From Necropsobacter massiliensis (lineage in GTDB: Bacteria; Pseudomonadota; Gammaproteobacteria; Enterobacterales; Pasteurellaceae), in the NCBI RefSeq assembly GCF_000827595.2, contig NZ_LN776199.1, forward strand, positions 1 to 32,804: a stretch of 32,804 bases of DNA, written 5' to 3'. Under the pieces are notes generated by a model that did not search any database, was not told the origin of the DNA, and saw nothing but the letters and a program-made list of their open reading frames with translations. This document shows, piece after piece, positions 18,274 to 27,270 of this stretch. Within the stretch, counting starts at the first letter, position 1. Each line of letters opens with the position of its first letter. Position numbers and translations under genes: made by a program.

Positions 18274-18756
18274 TTAAACGACGGATTGTAATTGTTGAAT
18301 AATGGCGGCACCTTGCGGGCTTTCGCCGATCAGGCGGATATTGCGTGCCTCGCCGGCATAGTCGATATTTACCGACAGATCCGGTGCAGACAACAGCCCT
18401 TGTCCTTTTTCCGCCCATTCGATCAGGCAGATGCTGTCGGCGCCGAAATAATCGCGGATACCCATGAATTCCAGCTCTTCCGGATCACTTAAGCGATATA
18501 AATCAAAGTGATAAATGCGTTTATGGGGAAACTGATATTCTTCCACTAAGGTATAAGTCGGGCTTTTCACTTTGCCCTGATAACCTAATGCCTGAATCAT
18601 ACCGCGGCTTAAGGTGGTTTTGCCCGTCCCCAGTGCGCCGTTTAAATACAGTACGACGGCTCGGGCGGCGGAAATGTTACAAATGGCGTCGATCAGTTGT
18701 GCGCCGAAGCGGCACATCGCGGATTCATCGGCAATATATCGGGTGTAGTCGGTCAT
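18274..18756 (-). CDS. tsaE: tRNA t6A biosynthesis ATPase TsaE (YjeE)
   Basis: TsaE is the ATPase partner of TsaB/TsaD needed for threonylcarbamoyl-A37 in tRNA. The 160-aa protein has Walker A GALGTGKT near residues 40-47, the family motif KSPTYTLVEEY and LEFMGIRDYFGADSICLIEW. It heads the tsaE-amiB-mutL-miaA-hfq-hflX series. No clear ribosome-binding site precedes the chosen ATG, but the N-terminal length matches homologues. Confidence 0.95.
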   Translation of the reverse strand: MTDYTRYIADESAMCRFGAQLIDAICNISAARAVVLYLNGALGTGKTTLSRGMIQALGYQGKVKSPTYTLVEEYQFPHKRIYHFDLYRLSDPEELEFMGIRDYFGADSICLIEWAEKGQGLLSAPDLSVNIDYAGEARNIRLIGESPQGAAIIQQLQSVV

Positions 18757-18785
18757 CGGATTGCTGGGTTTTCAGTGTTAAAATT

Positions 18786-18806
18786 GTGCGGAATTGTACC
18801 GCACTT
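18786..18806. terminator. Weak USS hairpin downstream of scrB
   Basis: GTGCGG (18786-18791) pairs with CCGCAC (18799-18804) around a 7-nt loop. On the minus strand it is followed by AATTTT. It lies between the scrB stop (18863) and the tsaE start, so it may end scrB transcription. The 106-bp gap must also contain the tsaE promoter, which I could not assign. Confidence 0.4.
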
Positions 18807-18862
18807 TGAGCAAAAAAAGTAGGGGAGGCGAGGGAAAAAATATATTGCCCCGCCGGTATGGA

Positions 18863-20311
18863 TTATTTACTGCAAATGGCTTGTGGGTAGCCTACTGTTA
18901 GTTCAAGCGGCGTGTTTGTCCGGATGATATTTTCACGCTCGGCGATAAAAAAGCGCGAAGTCATGGTTTTTTCTCCGTCATTGAGAAAAATTTCCGCGAC
19001 GGAACGGTCAAAGAAAATTTCCACCTGCTCCAGGTTGTCGATCTCGCAATAACGTTGGCAGCCCAGTTCGCGCATACTGTCGGTCTGATCGCTAAAAGTG
19101 CGGTCTAAACACAGCAACTTTCCATCATAAGACAGAGTCAAATGCTGTCCTTGCGGATTATGGAAAAAATCAATGGAAAACGGTTTCTGTTCGGCATTAA
19201 ATTTGAGATACGCGCGATCCAGCGCGTCGATTTTCCGCTGAGTTTCTATATTCAGTGTGCAAAGTGCGGTCAAATTTCGATAAATTTCGGCAATCGGTTT
19301 TTGATAAATCCGATTTTCTCGCACTCGCAATTCACGCGGCAGGGTTAACATCGAATGCCATTTATAGCGGTCGGTCGGATAGCTCAGATCCGGTAAGCCG
19401 ACCCAGCCCAGCATAACGGTTTCCACGCCCGAAAAAGTTTGCGGCGCATAGAAATCAAAACCTTGATCCAGCTCGGCGATTCGTTCGGCGTTGAAGTACA
19501 GCCCGTTCAGTTTGCCGAGGGCATACACCGCATGATAGTTATTCTGAAACTGATGCGGTTCGCGTGCTTTGCCTTGTGGCGACCAAATGAAAATATCTTG
19601 ATTTTCCGCGTTGCGGTGGAACAAATCCGGACATTCCCACATAAACACATGTTGATTATCAAATGCTGGCACGCTTAATTCGCCCAATAAACGCGGGGTG
19701 TCCGCCAGATTATCCATTTCAAACACCAGTGCCGTACCGCTTAGATCTTGGCGTTGTGCGCCGCAGATAAAGCGAATTTTGCCCTCGGCGCTGAAAAACG
19801 GTTTCGGATCGCGCACATGTTCGGTATAGCCTTGTGGCGCCTGTTCAATTAATGGGCGCTTGCGCAATAAGTTGCCCCCTTTATCGAAGATCGCTAAATT
19901 TTGATAGGGAACGCGTTGATTGTCTGTTGAGCGTCGGGTATTGCCGGTATAAAACACGGCAATTTGATCGCCGACTAATAACGCGCCACCGGAATAACAA
20001 CCGTGGCTTTCGAATTGTTCGCAGGGAATCAGGTTATCCGCTTGGTCAAAATGCTGAAAATCCTTGCTGACGAAGTGCTTCCAATGTTTCATGCCGTGCA
20101 GCGCATCAAAGGGAAACCATTGATAAAACAAATGGTATTTTTCGCCGTCGAAAATCAGCCCGTTTGGATCATTGAGTAAACCGGTCGGCGGGGCAAGGTG
20201 ATAAAGCGGGCGGAAATCCTTATCTTGGGCGACGGTAGCGGCAATTTGTGCCAGTTCGCCGGGCTGTGCGGCGTAAATACTTTTATATTTGCCTTGGTTG
20301 AAAATGATCAT
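18863..20311 (-). CDS. scrB: Sucrose-6-phosphate hydrolase (GH32)
   Basis: This enzyme hydrolyses sucrose 6-phosphate, from PTS uptake, to glucose 6-phosphate and fructose. It has the GH32 five-bladed propeller motifs: NDPNG with nucleophile Asp48 in HLAPPTGLLNDPNG, RDPKPF near 167, and Glu226 in the ECPD motif. The open frame extends to a GTG at 20318-20320, but that codon overlaps the GGAG ribosome-binding site (20320-20323). The ATG at 20309-20311 lies 8 nt after GGAG, so I use it, giving 482 aa. Two USSs are inside. Fructokinase upstream completes the pathway. No PTS transporter or LacI-type regulator is in the window. Confidence 0.92.
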   Translation of the reverse strand: MIIFNQGKYKSIYAAQPGELAQIAATVAQDKDFRPLYHLAPPTGLLNDPNGLIFDGEKYHLFYQWFPFDALHGMKHWKHFVSKDFQHFDQADNLIPCEQFESHGCYSGGALLVGDQIAVFYTGNTRRSTDNQRVPYQNLAIFDKGGNLLRKRPLIEQAPQGYTEHVRDPKPFFSAEGKIRFICGAQRQDLSGTALVFEMDNLADTPRLLGELSVPAFDNQHVFMWECPDLFHRNAENQDIFIWSPQGKAREPHQFQNNYHAVYALGKLNGLYFNAERIAELDQGFDFYAPQTFSGVETVMLGWVGLPDLSYPTDRYKWHSMLTLPRELRVRENRIYQKPIAEIYRNLTALCTLNIETQRKIDALDRAYLKFNAEQKPFSIDFFHNPQGQHLTLSYDGKLLCLDRTFSDQTDSMRELGCQRYCEIDNLEQVEIFFDRSVAEIFLNDGEKTMTSRFFIAERENIIRTNTPLELTVGYPQAICSK

Positions 20312-20361
20312 GTTAAACACTCCGAAAAATGAAGAAAGGAATATGCCGGTAAAGCGTGCAA

Positions 20362-20387
20362 TAAAAAGACGGGCAACGGTGCCCGTC
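20362..20387 (-). terminator. Intrinsic terminator between fructokinase gene and scrB
   Basis: An 8-bp perfect stem GACGGGCA/TGCCCGTC closes a 4-nt loop and on the minus strand runs directly into TTTTTAT. It is 8 nt past the fructokinase stop and before scrB, which is on the same strand. Strong transcriptional decoupling is expected, so scrB needs its own promoter or read-through. Confidence 0.85.
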
Positions 20388-20394
20388 GGTTGGT

Positions 20395-21321
20395 TTAGTC
20401 TGCCAGAAATGCCGCCAGTTGCGCTTGGTTCGGCAATGCCGACATCGCCCCTTTCGCGGTAGTCGCCAGCGCACCGCTGGCATTAGCCTGACGGATGATT
20501 TTCACCAGCGTGGCGTGATTTCGCCAATCAGGGTTTTGCGACAAACCGGCAAGCAGTCCGCTGACAAAGGCATCGCCCGCGCCTGTGGTATCCACCGGTT
20601 GCACCGCTTTGCCGACGATGGTTTCCTGTTGTCCGTTCAGGTGATATAGGGCGCCGTCTTTGCCGAGGGTGACGATAATTAATTTTTGCGGATAAAGTGC
20701 GGTGATTTTTTTTAATGCTTCATCAAGTGTTTGAGTTTCCGTCAGCAGGGTTAATTCTTCTTCCGAGAATTTTAACACGTCCGCTAGCGCGACCACTTGC
20801 ATAACTACTCGTTTCATTTCGTCAAAACCCGACCACAGGGATTCGCGCAGGTTCGGATCAAATGAGAAAAAGCCGTTTGCCGCTTTTACCCGGCGGATTG
20901 CCTCCAACGTAGCTTCGCGCGACGGATTATTAATCAGCGCGATAGAGCAGCAGTGCAACCATTCGCCGGGTTGGAAATTCGGCAGATCGGCAATTTGTAA
21001 AAACTGATCCGCACTCGGATTGACCATAAAAGTAAAACTGCGTTCGCCGTTGTCCAGACCGACCACCACGGTAGATGTCCGCTGTTGCGGGTCGAGGATC
21101 ATATGATCGGTCGCCACCCGTTCCTGCTGTAGGGTTTGCTGCATAAATTCACCCAGCGGATCTTTGCCTGCCCGCCCGATAAACGCCGCCTCGCCGCCTA
21201 GACGGGCGACGCCGACCGCCACATTGGCGGGGGCGCCACCGGCACAGCGCAGATAATGTTGTTCGCCGTCGGGAATTAAATCCACCACGGCATCGCCTAA
21301 TACCCAGATTTTATGTGACAT
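20395..21321 (-). CDS. scrK: Fructokinase (PfkB/ribokinase family)
   Basis: This 308-aa sugar kinase should phosphorylate the fructose released by ScrB to fructose 6-phosphate. PfkB signature 1 is at about 28-54 (GGAPANVAVGVARLGG), and signature 2 DTTGAGDAFVSG carries catalytic base Asp250. AAGGAG precedes the ATG. Substrate is inferred from the scrB neighbour and the close similarity of the N-terminus (MSHKIWVLGDAVVDLIPDG) to bacterial fructokinases; another hexokinase specificity is possible. A USS lies at 20695-20703. Confidence 0.87.
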   Translation of the reverse strand: MSHKIWVLGDAVVDLIPDGEQHYLRCAGGAPANVAVGVARLGGEAAFIGRAGKDPLGEFMQQTLQQERVATDHMILDPQQRTSTVVVGLDNGERSFTFMVNPSADQFLQIADLPNFQPGEWLHCCSIALINNPSREATLEAIRRVKAANGFFSFDPNLRESLWSGFDEMKRVVMQVVALADVLKFSEEELTLLTETQTLDEALKKITALYPQKLIIVTLGKDGALYHLNGQQETIVGKAVQPVDTTGAGDAFVSGLLAGLSQNPDWRNHATLVKIIRQANASGALATTAKGAMSALPNQAQLAAFLAD

Positions 21322-21398
21322 TGTTGTTCTCCTTGCGGATATTCATAACCCGGCTGCGTGATGGCAGTCGAATTACGGAATAAAAAGATGTTAGAAAA

Positions 21399-21446
21399 CG
21401 ACCGCACTTTCGCACGATGTTGCGATTAAAAAGTGCGGTCGATTTT
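21399..21446. terminator. USS-dyad terminator downstream of tyrS
   Basis: A 12-bp stem CGACCGCACTTT/AAAGTGCGGTCG (21399-21410 with 21430-21441) encloses a 19-nt loop. It has ATTTTTG on the plus side and TTTTCT on the minus side. It ends tyrS (stop at 21451) and isolates it from the fructokinase gene, whose promoter must therefore lie in 21322-21398. Confidence 0.8.
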
Positions 21447-21450
21447 TGCG

Positions 21451-22638
21451 TTATTTTACGCTGACTCGGGCAAACTTGCGCTTGCCGACCTGATAGACAG
21501 CGGTGGAGGCGCTGATTGTCAGCTTCGCATCGTCGACTTTTTCGCCGTCAATTTTTACGCCGCCTTGTTGCACCATGCGAATCGCTTCCGAGGTGGAACC
21601 GACTAACCCGGCGTCTTTTAATAGGTTCGCAAGGGCGATATCGCCGTTAAAGGTAAATTCCGGCATCTCATCTGGCATGGCGCCTTTCTGGAAACGGTTG
21701 ATAAATTCCTGTTCCGCTTCATCGGCTGCGGCTTGGCTATGGAAGCGCGCAATAATTTCTTTCGCCAATAGGATTTTGACATCGCGCGGGTTGCGTCCTT
21801 CCGCCACATCTTGTTTGAGACGGGCGATTTCTGTCAGCGGACGGAACGACAGCAGATCGTACCAATCCCACATCAGTTGGTCGGAAATGGACATGACTTT
21901 CCCGAACATTTCATTCGGCGCGTCACTGACACCGATATAATTGCCCAACGATTTGGACATTTTCTTTTCGCCGTCCAGACCGACCAGCAGCGGCAGTGTC
22001 ATGGCAACCTGCGGTTTTTGTCCGTCGGCTTTCTGCAATTCCCGTCCGATCAGCAAGTTAAAGGTTTGATCGGTGCCGCCCAGTTCCACATCGGCTTTTA
22101 AATGCACGGAATCGTAGCCTTGCAGCAGCGGGTAAATAAATTCATGAATTGCAATGGATTGATTGTTGGCAAAACGTTTTTTGAAATCGTCCCGTTCCAG
22201 CATACGCGCGACCGTATAATTGGATGCCAGACGAATCATGCCTGCGGTTCCCAACTCACCTAGCCAGTCAGAATTGAACACAATGCGAGTTTTTTGCGGA
22301 TCCAAAATTTTGAAAATCTGTTGTTTATAGGTTTCCGCATTGCGCAGTACGTCTTCGCGCGACAGTGGCGGGCGGGTGGCGTTCTTACCGGATGGATCGC
22401 CGACGGTGGCAGTAAAATCGCCGATCAAAAAGATCACTTCATGACCGAAATTCTGGAATTGGCGTAATTTATTTAATACGACGGTGTGACCCAAGTGGAT
22501 ATCCGGTGCGGTAGGATCGGCGCCTAATTTAATTCTTAACGGACGGTTTTGCTGTAATTTTTCGATTAAATCCGATTCAGAATAAATCTGATCCGTGCCG
22601 CGTTTCAGTTCCGCGAGAACAGTGTTGATATCACTCAT
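21451..22638 (-). CDS. tyrS: Tyrosyl-tRNA synthetase (TyrZ-type)
   Basis: This class I aminoacyl-tRNA synthetase charges tRNA-Tyr. At 395 aa it belongs to the type found in H. influenzae, not the 424-aa E. coli type. Class I motifs are HLGH (48-51) and KMSKS (226-230). A C-terminal S4-like RNA-binding domain is present ([19 protein letters not shown]). AGGAA precedes the ATG. The gene is bounded by its own promoter and terminator. Confidence 0.97.
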   Translation of the reverse strand: MSDINTVLAELKRGTDQIYSESDLIEKLQQNRPLRIKLGADPTAPDIHLGHTVVLNKLRQFQNFGHEVIFLIGDFTATVGDPSGKNATRPPLSREDVLRNAETYKQQIFKILDPQKTRIVFNSDWLGELGTAGMIRLASNYTVARMLERDDFKKRFANNQSIAIHEFIYPLLQGYDSVHLKADVELGGTDQTFNLLIGRELQKADGQKPQVAMTLPLLVGLDGEKKMSKSLGNYIGVSDAPNEMFGKVMSISDQLMWDWYDLLSFRPLTEIARLKQDVAEGRNPRDVKILLAKEIIARFHSQAAADEAEQEFINRFQKGAMPDEMPEFTFNGDIALANLLKDAGLVGSTSEAIRMVQQGGVKIDGEKVDDAKLTISASTAVYQVGKRKFARVSVK

Positions 22639-22671
22639 TGGTTATTCCTGTGTTGGTTGTCCTGAATTTAA

Positions 22672-22706
22672 TCCTTGTATTATAGAGATTATTCTTAAAA
22701 TGAAAA
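22672..22706 (-). promoter_or_regulatory. Putative tyrS sigma-70 promoter
   Basis: On the minus strand a perfect TATAAT (22679-22684) is preceded, after 16 nt, by TTTTCA (22701-22706). Transcription would begin near 22672, giving a leader of about 35 nt before tyrS. That is too short for a T-box or attenuator. Confidence 0.65.
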
Positions 22707-22778
22707 GCCTGCGTGCATGTTCGGCGCGCTTGGTCACATTAAATTCCTTTTTTGCCGGTGACGGCATGGCGTTTTTTC

Positions 22779-22812
22779 CTGTCATTAAACTGTCATATTT
22801 CTTTTTTATACT
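22779..22812 (+). promoter_or_regulatory. Pho box and -10 element of the pst operon
   Basis: Two direct CTGTCAT repeats with a 4-nt spacer (CTGTCATTAAACTGTCAT, 22779-22796) match the PhoB-binding Pho box, an 11-nt repeat that replaces the -35. TATACT (22807-22812) lies 10 nt downstream as the -10. PhoB, encoded at the end of the same cluster, should activate here under phosphate limitation. Confidence 0.93.
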
Positions 22813-22853
22813 GCCCGTGCAGTTAATCAATTATTGTGTAAATAGGAGCGATT

Positions 22854-23900
22854 ATGATGCTTAAACACCGCATGCAAACATTATCCTTATTGGCGCTGCC
22901 GTTAATGACTTTTTCATTTGCCGTGCAAGCGCAGACGATTACCGGCGCCGGTGCCTCTTTTCCTTATCCGATTTATGCGAAATGGGCGTCCTTATATGAA
23001 AAGGAAACTGGCAATAAAGTGAATTATCAGTCTATCGGTTCCGGCGGCGGGCAACAGCAGATTATTGCCAACACCGTAGATTTCGGTGCTTCGGATGATC
23101 CGATGAAAGCGCAGGCGCTCGAACGGCATCAGCTGTTGCAATTTCCCGCGGTTATCGGCGGAACGGTTCCGGTGGTGAATTTGCCCGGCATTGAAGCGGG
23201 ACGGCTGAAATTGTCCGGTCCGGTATTGGCAGATATTTTTCTCGGCAAGATTACGCGCTGGGATGATCCGGCGATTCGCGCCTTAAATGAAACCCTTGAA
23301 CTGCCGAATAAGGCGATCATTGTGGTGCATCGTTCGGACGGTTCGGGTACCACTTTCGGTTGGACTAATTATTTGGCGAAAGTGTCGCCCGAATGGCGGG
23401 AAAAAGTCGGCGAGGGAAAATCGGTCAAATGGCCTACCGGTCAGGGAGGTAAAGGCAATGAAGGTGTGGCGGCGTATGTTCGTCAGCTGAAGTATGCCAT
23501 CGGCTATGTGGAATACGCTTATGCGAAGCAGAATAATCTGTCATGGGCGATGCTGCAAAATAAGAGCGGTGCGTTTGTTCAGCCTTCGGCGGCAAGCTTT
23601 TCCGCTGCCGCAGCGAATGCCAAATGGGAAAACACCGCAGGTATGGGCGTGGTGTTAACGGATGAAGCGGGTGAGCAGGCTTGGCCGGTGAGTGCGGCGA
23701 GTTTTATTTTAATCCGTAAACAGGCGGATAAACCGCAGCAAACAAAGGGCGTGTTTGATTTCTTCGGCTGGGCGTTCAAACAGGGGAAAGAGGCTGCCTT
23801 TACACTGGATTACGTACCGTTACCCGATAATGTGGTGCAACAAATTGAAGCGAAATGGGCGAATGAAGTAAAAGATCCGCAGGGCAATCCGCTGCGCTGA
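22854..23900 (+). CDS. pstS: Phosphate-binding periplasmic protein PstS
   Basis: PstS captures inorganic phosphate in the periplasm for the Pst importer. The 348-aa precursor has a Sec signal peptide ending AVQA before QTITGAGASFPYPIYAKW, the normal mature start. Phosphate-binding segments are visible: GAGASFPYP, SIGSGGGQQQI and HRSDGSGTTF. AGGAG lies 5 nt before the first of two adjacent ATGs, and the Pho box is 58 nt upstream. Confidence 0.97.
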   Translation: MMLKHRMQTLSLLALPLMTFSFAVQAQTITGAGASFPYPIYAKWASLYEKETGNKVNYQSIGSGGGQQQIIANTVDFGASDDPMKAQALERHQLLQFPAVIGGTVPVVNLPGIEAGRLKLSGPVLADIFLGKITRWDDPAIRALNETLELPNKAIIVVHRSDGSGTTFGWTNYLAKVSPEWREKVGEGKSVKWPTGQGGKGNEGVAAYVRQLKYAIGYVEYAYAKQNNLSWAMLQNKSGAFVQPSAASFSAAAANAKWENTAGMGVVLTDEAGEQAWPVSAASFILIRKQADKPQQTKGVFDFFGWAFKQGKEAAFTLDYVPLPDNVVQQIEAKWANEVKDPQGNPLR

Positions 23901-23910
23901 TCGTATTGGC

Positions 23911-23938
23911 TGCCTCCGTACCATAGCGGACGGAGGCA
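23911..23938 (+). other. Hairpin in the pstS-pstC gap
   Basis: TGCCTCCGT (23911-23919) pairs perfectly with ACGGAGGCA (23930-23938) around a 10-nt loop. No T-tract follows. Placed straight after pstS, such a stem would protect the upstream mRNA from 3' exonucleases or slow transcription, and so raise PstS relative to PstCAB. Confidence 0.7.
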
Positions 23939-23957
23939 TATAACAAGAGCAAGCGAT

Positions 23958-24911
23958 ATGTATAAAACCAAACAAAAATGTCTCAATTATCTGTGGATTG
24001 AGGGACTATTTAAGCAGACCACCGCCTTTTTTGCGCTGTTAGTGTTTGCCGTACTGATAGCCATTTTATTGTCTTTAATTGTCGGCAGCTGGGAAGCGAT
24101 TAAGCAGTTCGGTATGTCGTTTTTGTGGCACAACGACTGGGATCCGGTACAGGAAAACTACGGTGCGCCGGTGCCGGTGACGGGAACCTTAATTTCTGCG
24201 CTGATCGCCTTATGTATCGCCGTGCCGGTGTCGTTCGGTATTGCGGTTTTTCTAACCGAGCTGGCGCCCGAGCGGGTGAAAAAACCGGTAGGTATTGCGG
24301 TTGAAATGCTGGCGGCGATTCCGTCGATTATCTATGGTATGTGGGGATTGTTCGTCTTCGTGCCGCTGTTTCAGGAATATATTCAGCCTTATTTGATTGA
24401 GGCGTTAAGCCCGTTACCGTTCATCGGTTCGCTGTTTTCCGGTGCGCCGTTCGGCATCGGGCTGTTCAGTGCCGGGCTGGTGTTGGCGATTATGATTATT
24501 CCGTTTATCGCCTCAATGATGCGGGAAGTCTTTGCCGCCGTACCGCCAATGTTAAAGGAATCTGCCTACGGTTTGGGTTCTACCACGTGGGAAGTGGTGC
24601 GGCACATTATCCTGCCCTATACCAAAACCGGTGTAATCGGCAGCGTTATGCTGGGATTAGGTCGGGCGTTGGGCGAAACGATGGCGGTAACCTTTGTGAT
24701 TGGCAATGCGTTTTATTTGCCCGATTCTATATTCGCACCGTCCACCTCCATTGCCTCGGCGATTGCCAACGAGTTTAACGAAGCCGGCGGTTTGCAAAAA
24801 TCCGCTTTAATGGAATTAGGATTAATCCTGTTTGTGATTACCACGCTGGTGTTGATCATCTCGCGCTTGCTGGTTGCCCGTATTACGAAAAAAGAAGGAA
24901 AAACTCGATGA
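23958..24911 (+). CDS. pstC: Phosphate ABC transporter permease PstC
   Basis: PstC is one of two inner-membrane permease subunits of the Pst importer (317 aa). About six membrane helices are visible, the first around residues 22-47. The coupling-loop region [22 protein letters not shown] and the conserved [16 protein letters not shown] are typical. The gene overlaps pstA by 4 nt (ATGA). Confidence 0.96.
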   Translation: MYKTKQKCLNYLWIEGLFKQTTAFFALLVFAVLIAILLSLIVGSWEAIKQFGMSFLWHNDWDPVQENYGAPVPVTGTLISALIALCIAVPVSFGIAVFLTELAPERVKKPVGIAVEMLAAIPSIIYGMWGLFVFVPLFQEYIQPYLIEALSPLPFIGSLFSGAPFGIGLFSAGLVLAIMIIPFIASMMREVFAAVPPMLKESAYGLGSTTWEVVRHIILPYTKTGVIGSVMLGLGRALGETMAVTFVIGNAFYLPDSIFAPSTSIASAIANEFNEAGGLQKSALMELGLILFVITTLVLIISRLLVARITKKEGKTR

Positions 24912-25753
24912 ATAATGACCGCACTATGCGATTTCATTGCCGCAAACTGAAAAATTACGTCATGTTGGGATTAGCGTTTCTGGCGGTAATATTCGGTGTG
25001 TTTTGGTTATGTTGGATTTTGTTTACGTTGGTCGGCAAAGGTATTCCGGCACTGTCGTGGCAATTGTTTGTCCACGATACGCCGGCGCCGAACGAAGCGG
25101 GCGGTTTGTTAAATGCGATTATCGGCTCGGCATTGATGTTGCTGGTGGCAACGCTGGTGGCGACACCGATCGGCATTTTGGCGGGGACGTATTTGGCGGA
25201 ATACGGCAGATACGGTCGTTTGGCGGCGGCAACCCGTTTTCTTAACGATGTATTGCTTTCCGCGCCCTCAATTATTATCGGATTATTTATTTATGCCGTT
25301 TATGTGGCGCAGGTGCAGCATTATTCCGGCTGGGCGGGCGCGTTTGCTTTGGCTATGTTGGCAATTCCGGTTGTGGTTCGCACCACAGACAGTATGCTGA
25401 CGCTGATTCCGCATAATCTGCGTGAGGCTGCCGCTGCGTTGGGTTGTCCGCAATGGCGGGTGATTACCATGATCTGTTATCGCGCCGCCCGTTCCGGAAT
25501 GATCACCGGGGTGTTATTGGCGGTGGCGCGTATTTCCGGTGAAACTGCGCCGCTGCTATTCACCGCACTGTCCAATCAGTTCCGTTCATGGGATATGAAC
25601 GGTCCGCTGGCAAATTTGCCGGTGGTGATTTATCAGTATGCGTCAAGCCCGTTTCAAGACTGGAATCAACTGGCGTGGGCAGGGGCGACCCTAATAACGT
25701 TTTTCGTGTTGTTATTGAATGTAATCACACGTGTTGTATTGCAGAAAAAATAA
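24908..25753 (+). CDS. pstA: Phosphate ABC transporter permease PstA
   Basis: PstA is the partner permease of PstC (281 aa, about six membrane helices). The loop [19 protein letters not shown] and the conserved [13 protein letters not shown] mark the family. It is translationally coupled to pstC, and pstB begins 12 nt downstream. Confidence 0.96.
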   Translation: MNNDRTMRFHCRKLKNYVMLGLAFLAVIFGVFWLCWILFTLVGKGIPALSWQLFVHDTPAPNEAGGLLNAIIGSALMLLVATLVATPIGILAGTYLAEYGRYGRLAAATRFLNDVLLSAPSIIIGLFIYAVYVAQVQHYSGWAGAFALAMLAIPVVVRTTDSMLTLIPHNLREAAAALGCPQWRVITMICYRAARSGMITGVLLAVARISGETAPLLFTALSNQFRSWDMNGPLANLPVVIYQYASSPFQDWNQLAWAGATLITFFVLLLNVITRVVLQKK

Positions 25754-25765
25754 GGAATAGAAACC

Positions 25766-26545
25766 ATGAATCATCCTATTATCACATCGGCGCAAACCAA
25801 AATTGCGGTCAATAATCTGAATTTTTATTACGGCGATTTTCAGGCGCTGAAAAACATTACGATGCGCATTGCGAAAAATAAGGTGACCGCTTTTATCGGT
25901 CCTTCCGGTTGCGGGAAATCCACATTATTAAGAACATTTAACCGCATGTTCGAGTTATATCCCGCACAATATGCCAGCGGCGAAATTAATCTGGACGGTG
26001 AAAATCTGCTGACCGCCGCAACGGATATTGCCATTATCCGAGCAAAAATCGGCATGGTGTTTCAGAAGCCGACGCCGTTTCCCATGTCGATTTATGACAA
26101 TGTCGCCTTTGGTATTCGACTATTTGAAAAATTAACTAAAGCGGAAATGAATGATCGGGTAGAATGGGCGTTGACCAAAGCGGCGCTGTGGAACGAGGTG
26201 AAAGATAAATTGCAGCAAAGCGGCGATAGCCTGTCCGGCGGACAGCAGCAGCGATTGTGTATCGCCCGCGGGATTGCGGTAAAACCGGAAGTGTTGTTGC
26301 TAGATGAACCCTGTTCCGCGCTGGATCCGATTTCAACCATGAAAATTGAAGAGCTGATTGGCGAGCTGAAACATGATTATACGGTTGCAATCGTCACGCA
26401 TAATATGCAGCAAGCCGCGCGCTGTTCCGATTACACCGCTTATATGTATTTGGGGGAGTTGGTCGAGTTTGAGCGGACTCAAGTGTTATTCGAGCAGCCG
26501 AAATATCAGAAAACGGCGGATTATATTCAGGGGCGTATGGGATAA
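25766..26545 (+). CDS. pstB: Phosphate ABC transporter ATP-binding protein PstB
   Basis: PstB powers phosphate import (259 aa). All catalytic elements are intact: Walker A GPSGCGKS (45-52), Q-loop Gln100, signature LSGGQ (156-160), Walker B Asp180-Glu181 and switch His212. phoB follows 32 nt later. The phoU gene that usually sits after pstB is missing from this cluster. Confidence 0.97.
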   Translation: MNHPIITSAQTKIAVNNLNFYYGDFQALKNITMRIAKNKVTAFIGPSGCGKSTLLRTFNRMFELYPAQYASGEINLDGENLLTAATDIAIIRAKIGMVFQKPTPFPMSIYDNVAFGIRLFEKLTKAEMNDRVEWALTKAALWNEVKDKLQQSGDSLSGGQQQRLCIARGIAVKPEVLLLDEPCSALDPISTMKIEELIGELKHDYTVAIVTHNMQQAARCSDYTAYMYLGELVEFERTQVLFEQPKYQKTADYIQGRMG

Positions 26546-26577
26546 CGGGCGGTAATTTTTCGATGGGATAATACGTA

Positions 26578-27270
26578 ATGGATAAAAAAATACTGGTGGT
26601 GGAGGACGAACGCGCGATCCGGGAAATGATTGCGTTGTTTCTGGCGCAGCACGGATACGCGGTTATCGAAGCGCAAGATTATCAAAGTGCGGTCAAAAAA
26701 TTGAAAGAAAAACCGCAGTTAATCTTGTTAGACTGGATGTTGCCGGGGCGTTCCGGCATTCAGTTCATTCAGTATCTGAAAAAACACGAGGAAAGCGCGA
26801 CGATCCCAATTATCATGCTGACCGCACGTAGCGGAGAAGAGGATTGTATCACCTGTTTGCACAGCGGCGCGGATGATTATGTTAGCAAGCCGTTTTCTCC
26901 CAAAGTGCTGTTGGCGCGTATCGAGGCCGTTTGGCGACGCAGTTATGAGGCGAACAACCTGATTTGCATTGATGAGCTTGTGCTAGATCAGAGCGCGCAA
27001 CGGGTGAGTGTGAATCATCAGATTGTTGAGTTGAGCGCAACGGAATATAAATTGCTGCATTTTTTTATGTCGCATCCGGAAAAAGTCTATAGCCGGGAAC
27101 AATTGTTGGACTTTATTTGGGGCAATGATATTTATGTTGAAGATCGTACGGTGGACTCTTATATTCGCCGTTTGCGCAAAAGCCTAGAGCCTTATCGCTT
27201 TGACCGCTATATCCAAACGGTGAGAGGAACGGGCTATCGGTTTTCTTCACATATTCAGGATATGCCATGA
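26578..27270 (+). CDS. phoB: Phosphate response regulator PhoB
   Basis: PhoB is the OmpR-type response regulator that activates Pho boxes when phosphorylated by PhoR. The 230-aa protein has the receiver phosphorylation site Asp52 ([10 protein letters not shown]), the acidic pocket at about Asp10-Glu11, and a SKPF Lys. A winged-helix DNA-binding domain follows, with [17 protein letters not shown]. It is the likely activator of the Pho box at 22779-22796, so the operon should be autoregulated. Its stop overlaps phoR by 4 nt. Confidence 0.97.
   Translation: MDKKILVVEDERAIREMIALFLAQHGYAVIEAQDYQSAVKKLKEKPQLILLDWMLPGRSGIQFIQYLKKHEESATIPIIMLTARSGEEDCITCLHSGADDYVSKPFSPKVLLARIEAVWRRSYEANNLICIDELVLDQSAQRVSVNHQIVELSATEYKLLHFFMSHPEKVYSREQLLDFIWGNDIYVEDRTVDSYIRRLRKSLEPYRFDRYIQTVRGTGYRFSSHIQDMP

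Noticed and set aside
20309-20320. GTG start for scrB
   Set aside because: The GTG overlaps the GGAG motif. The ATG at 20309-20311 has proper 8-nt spacing.
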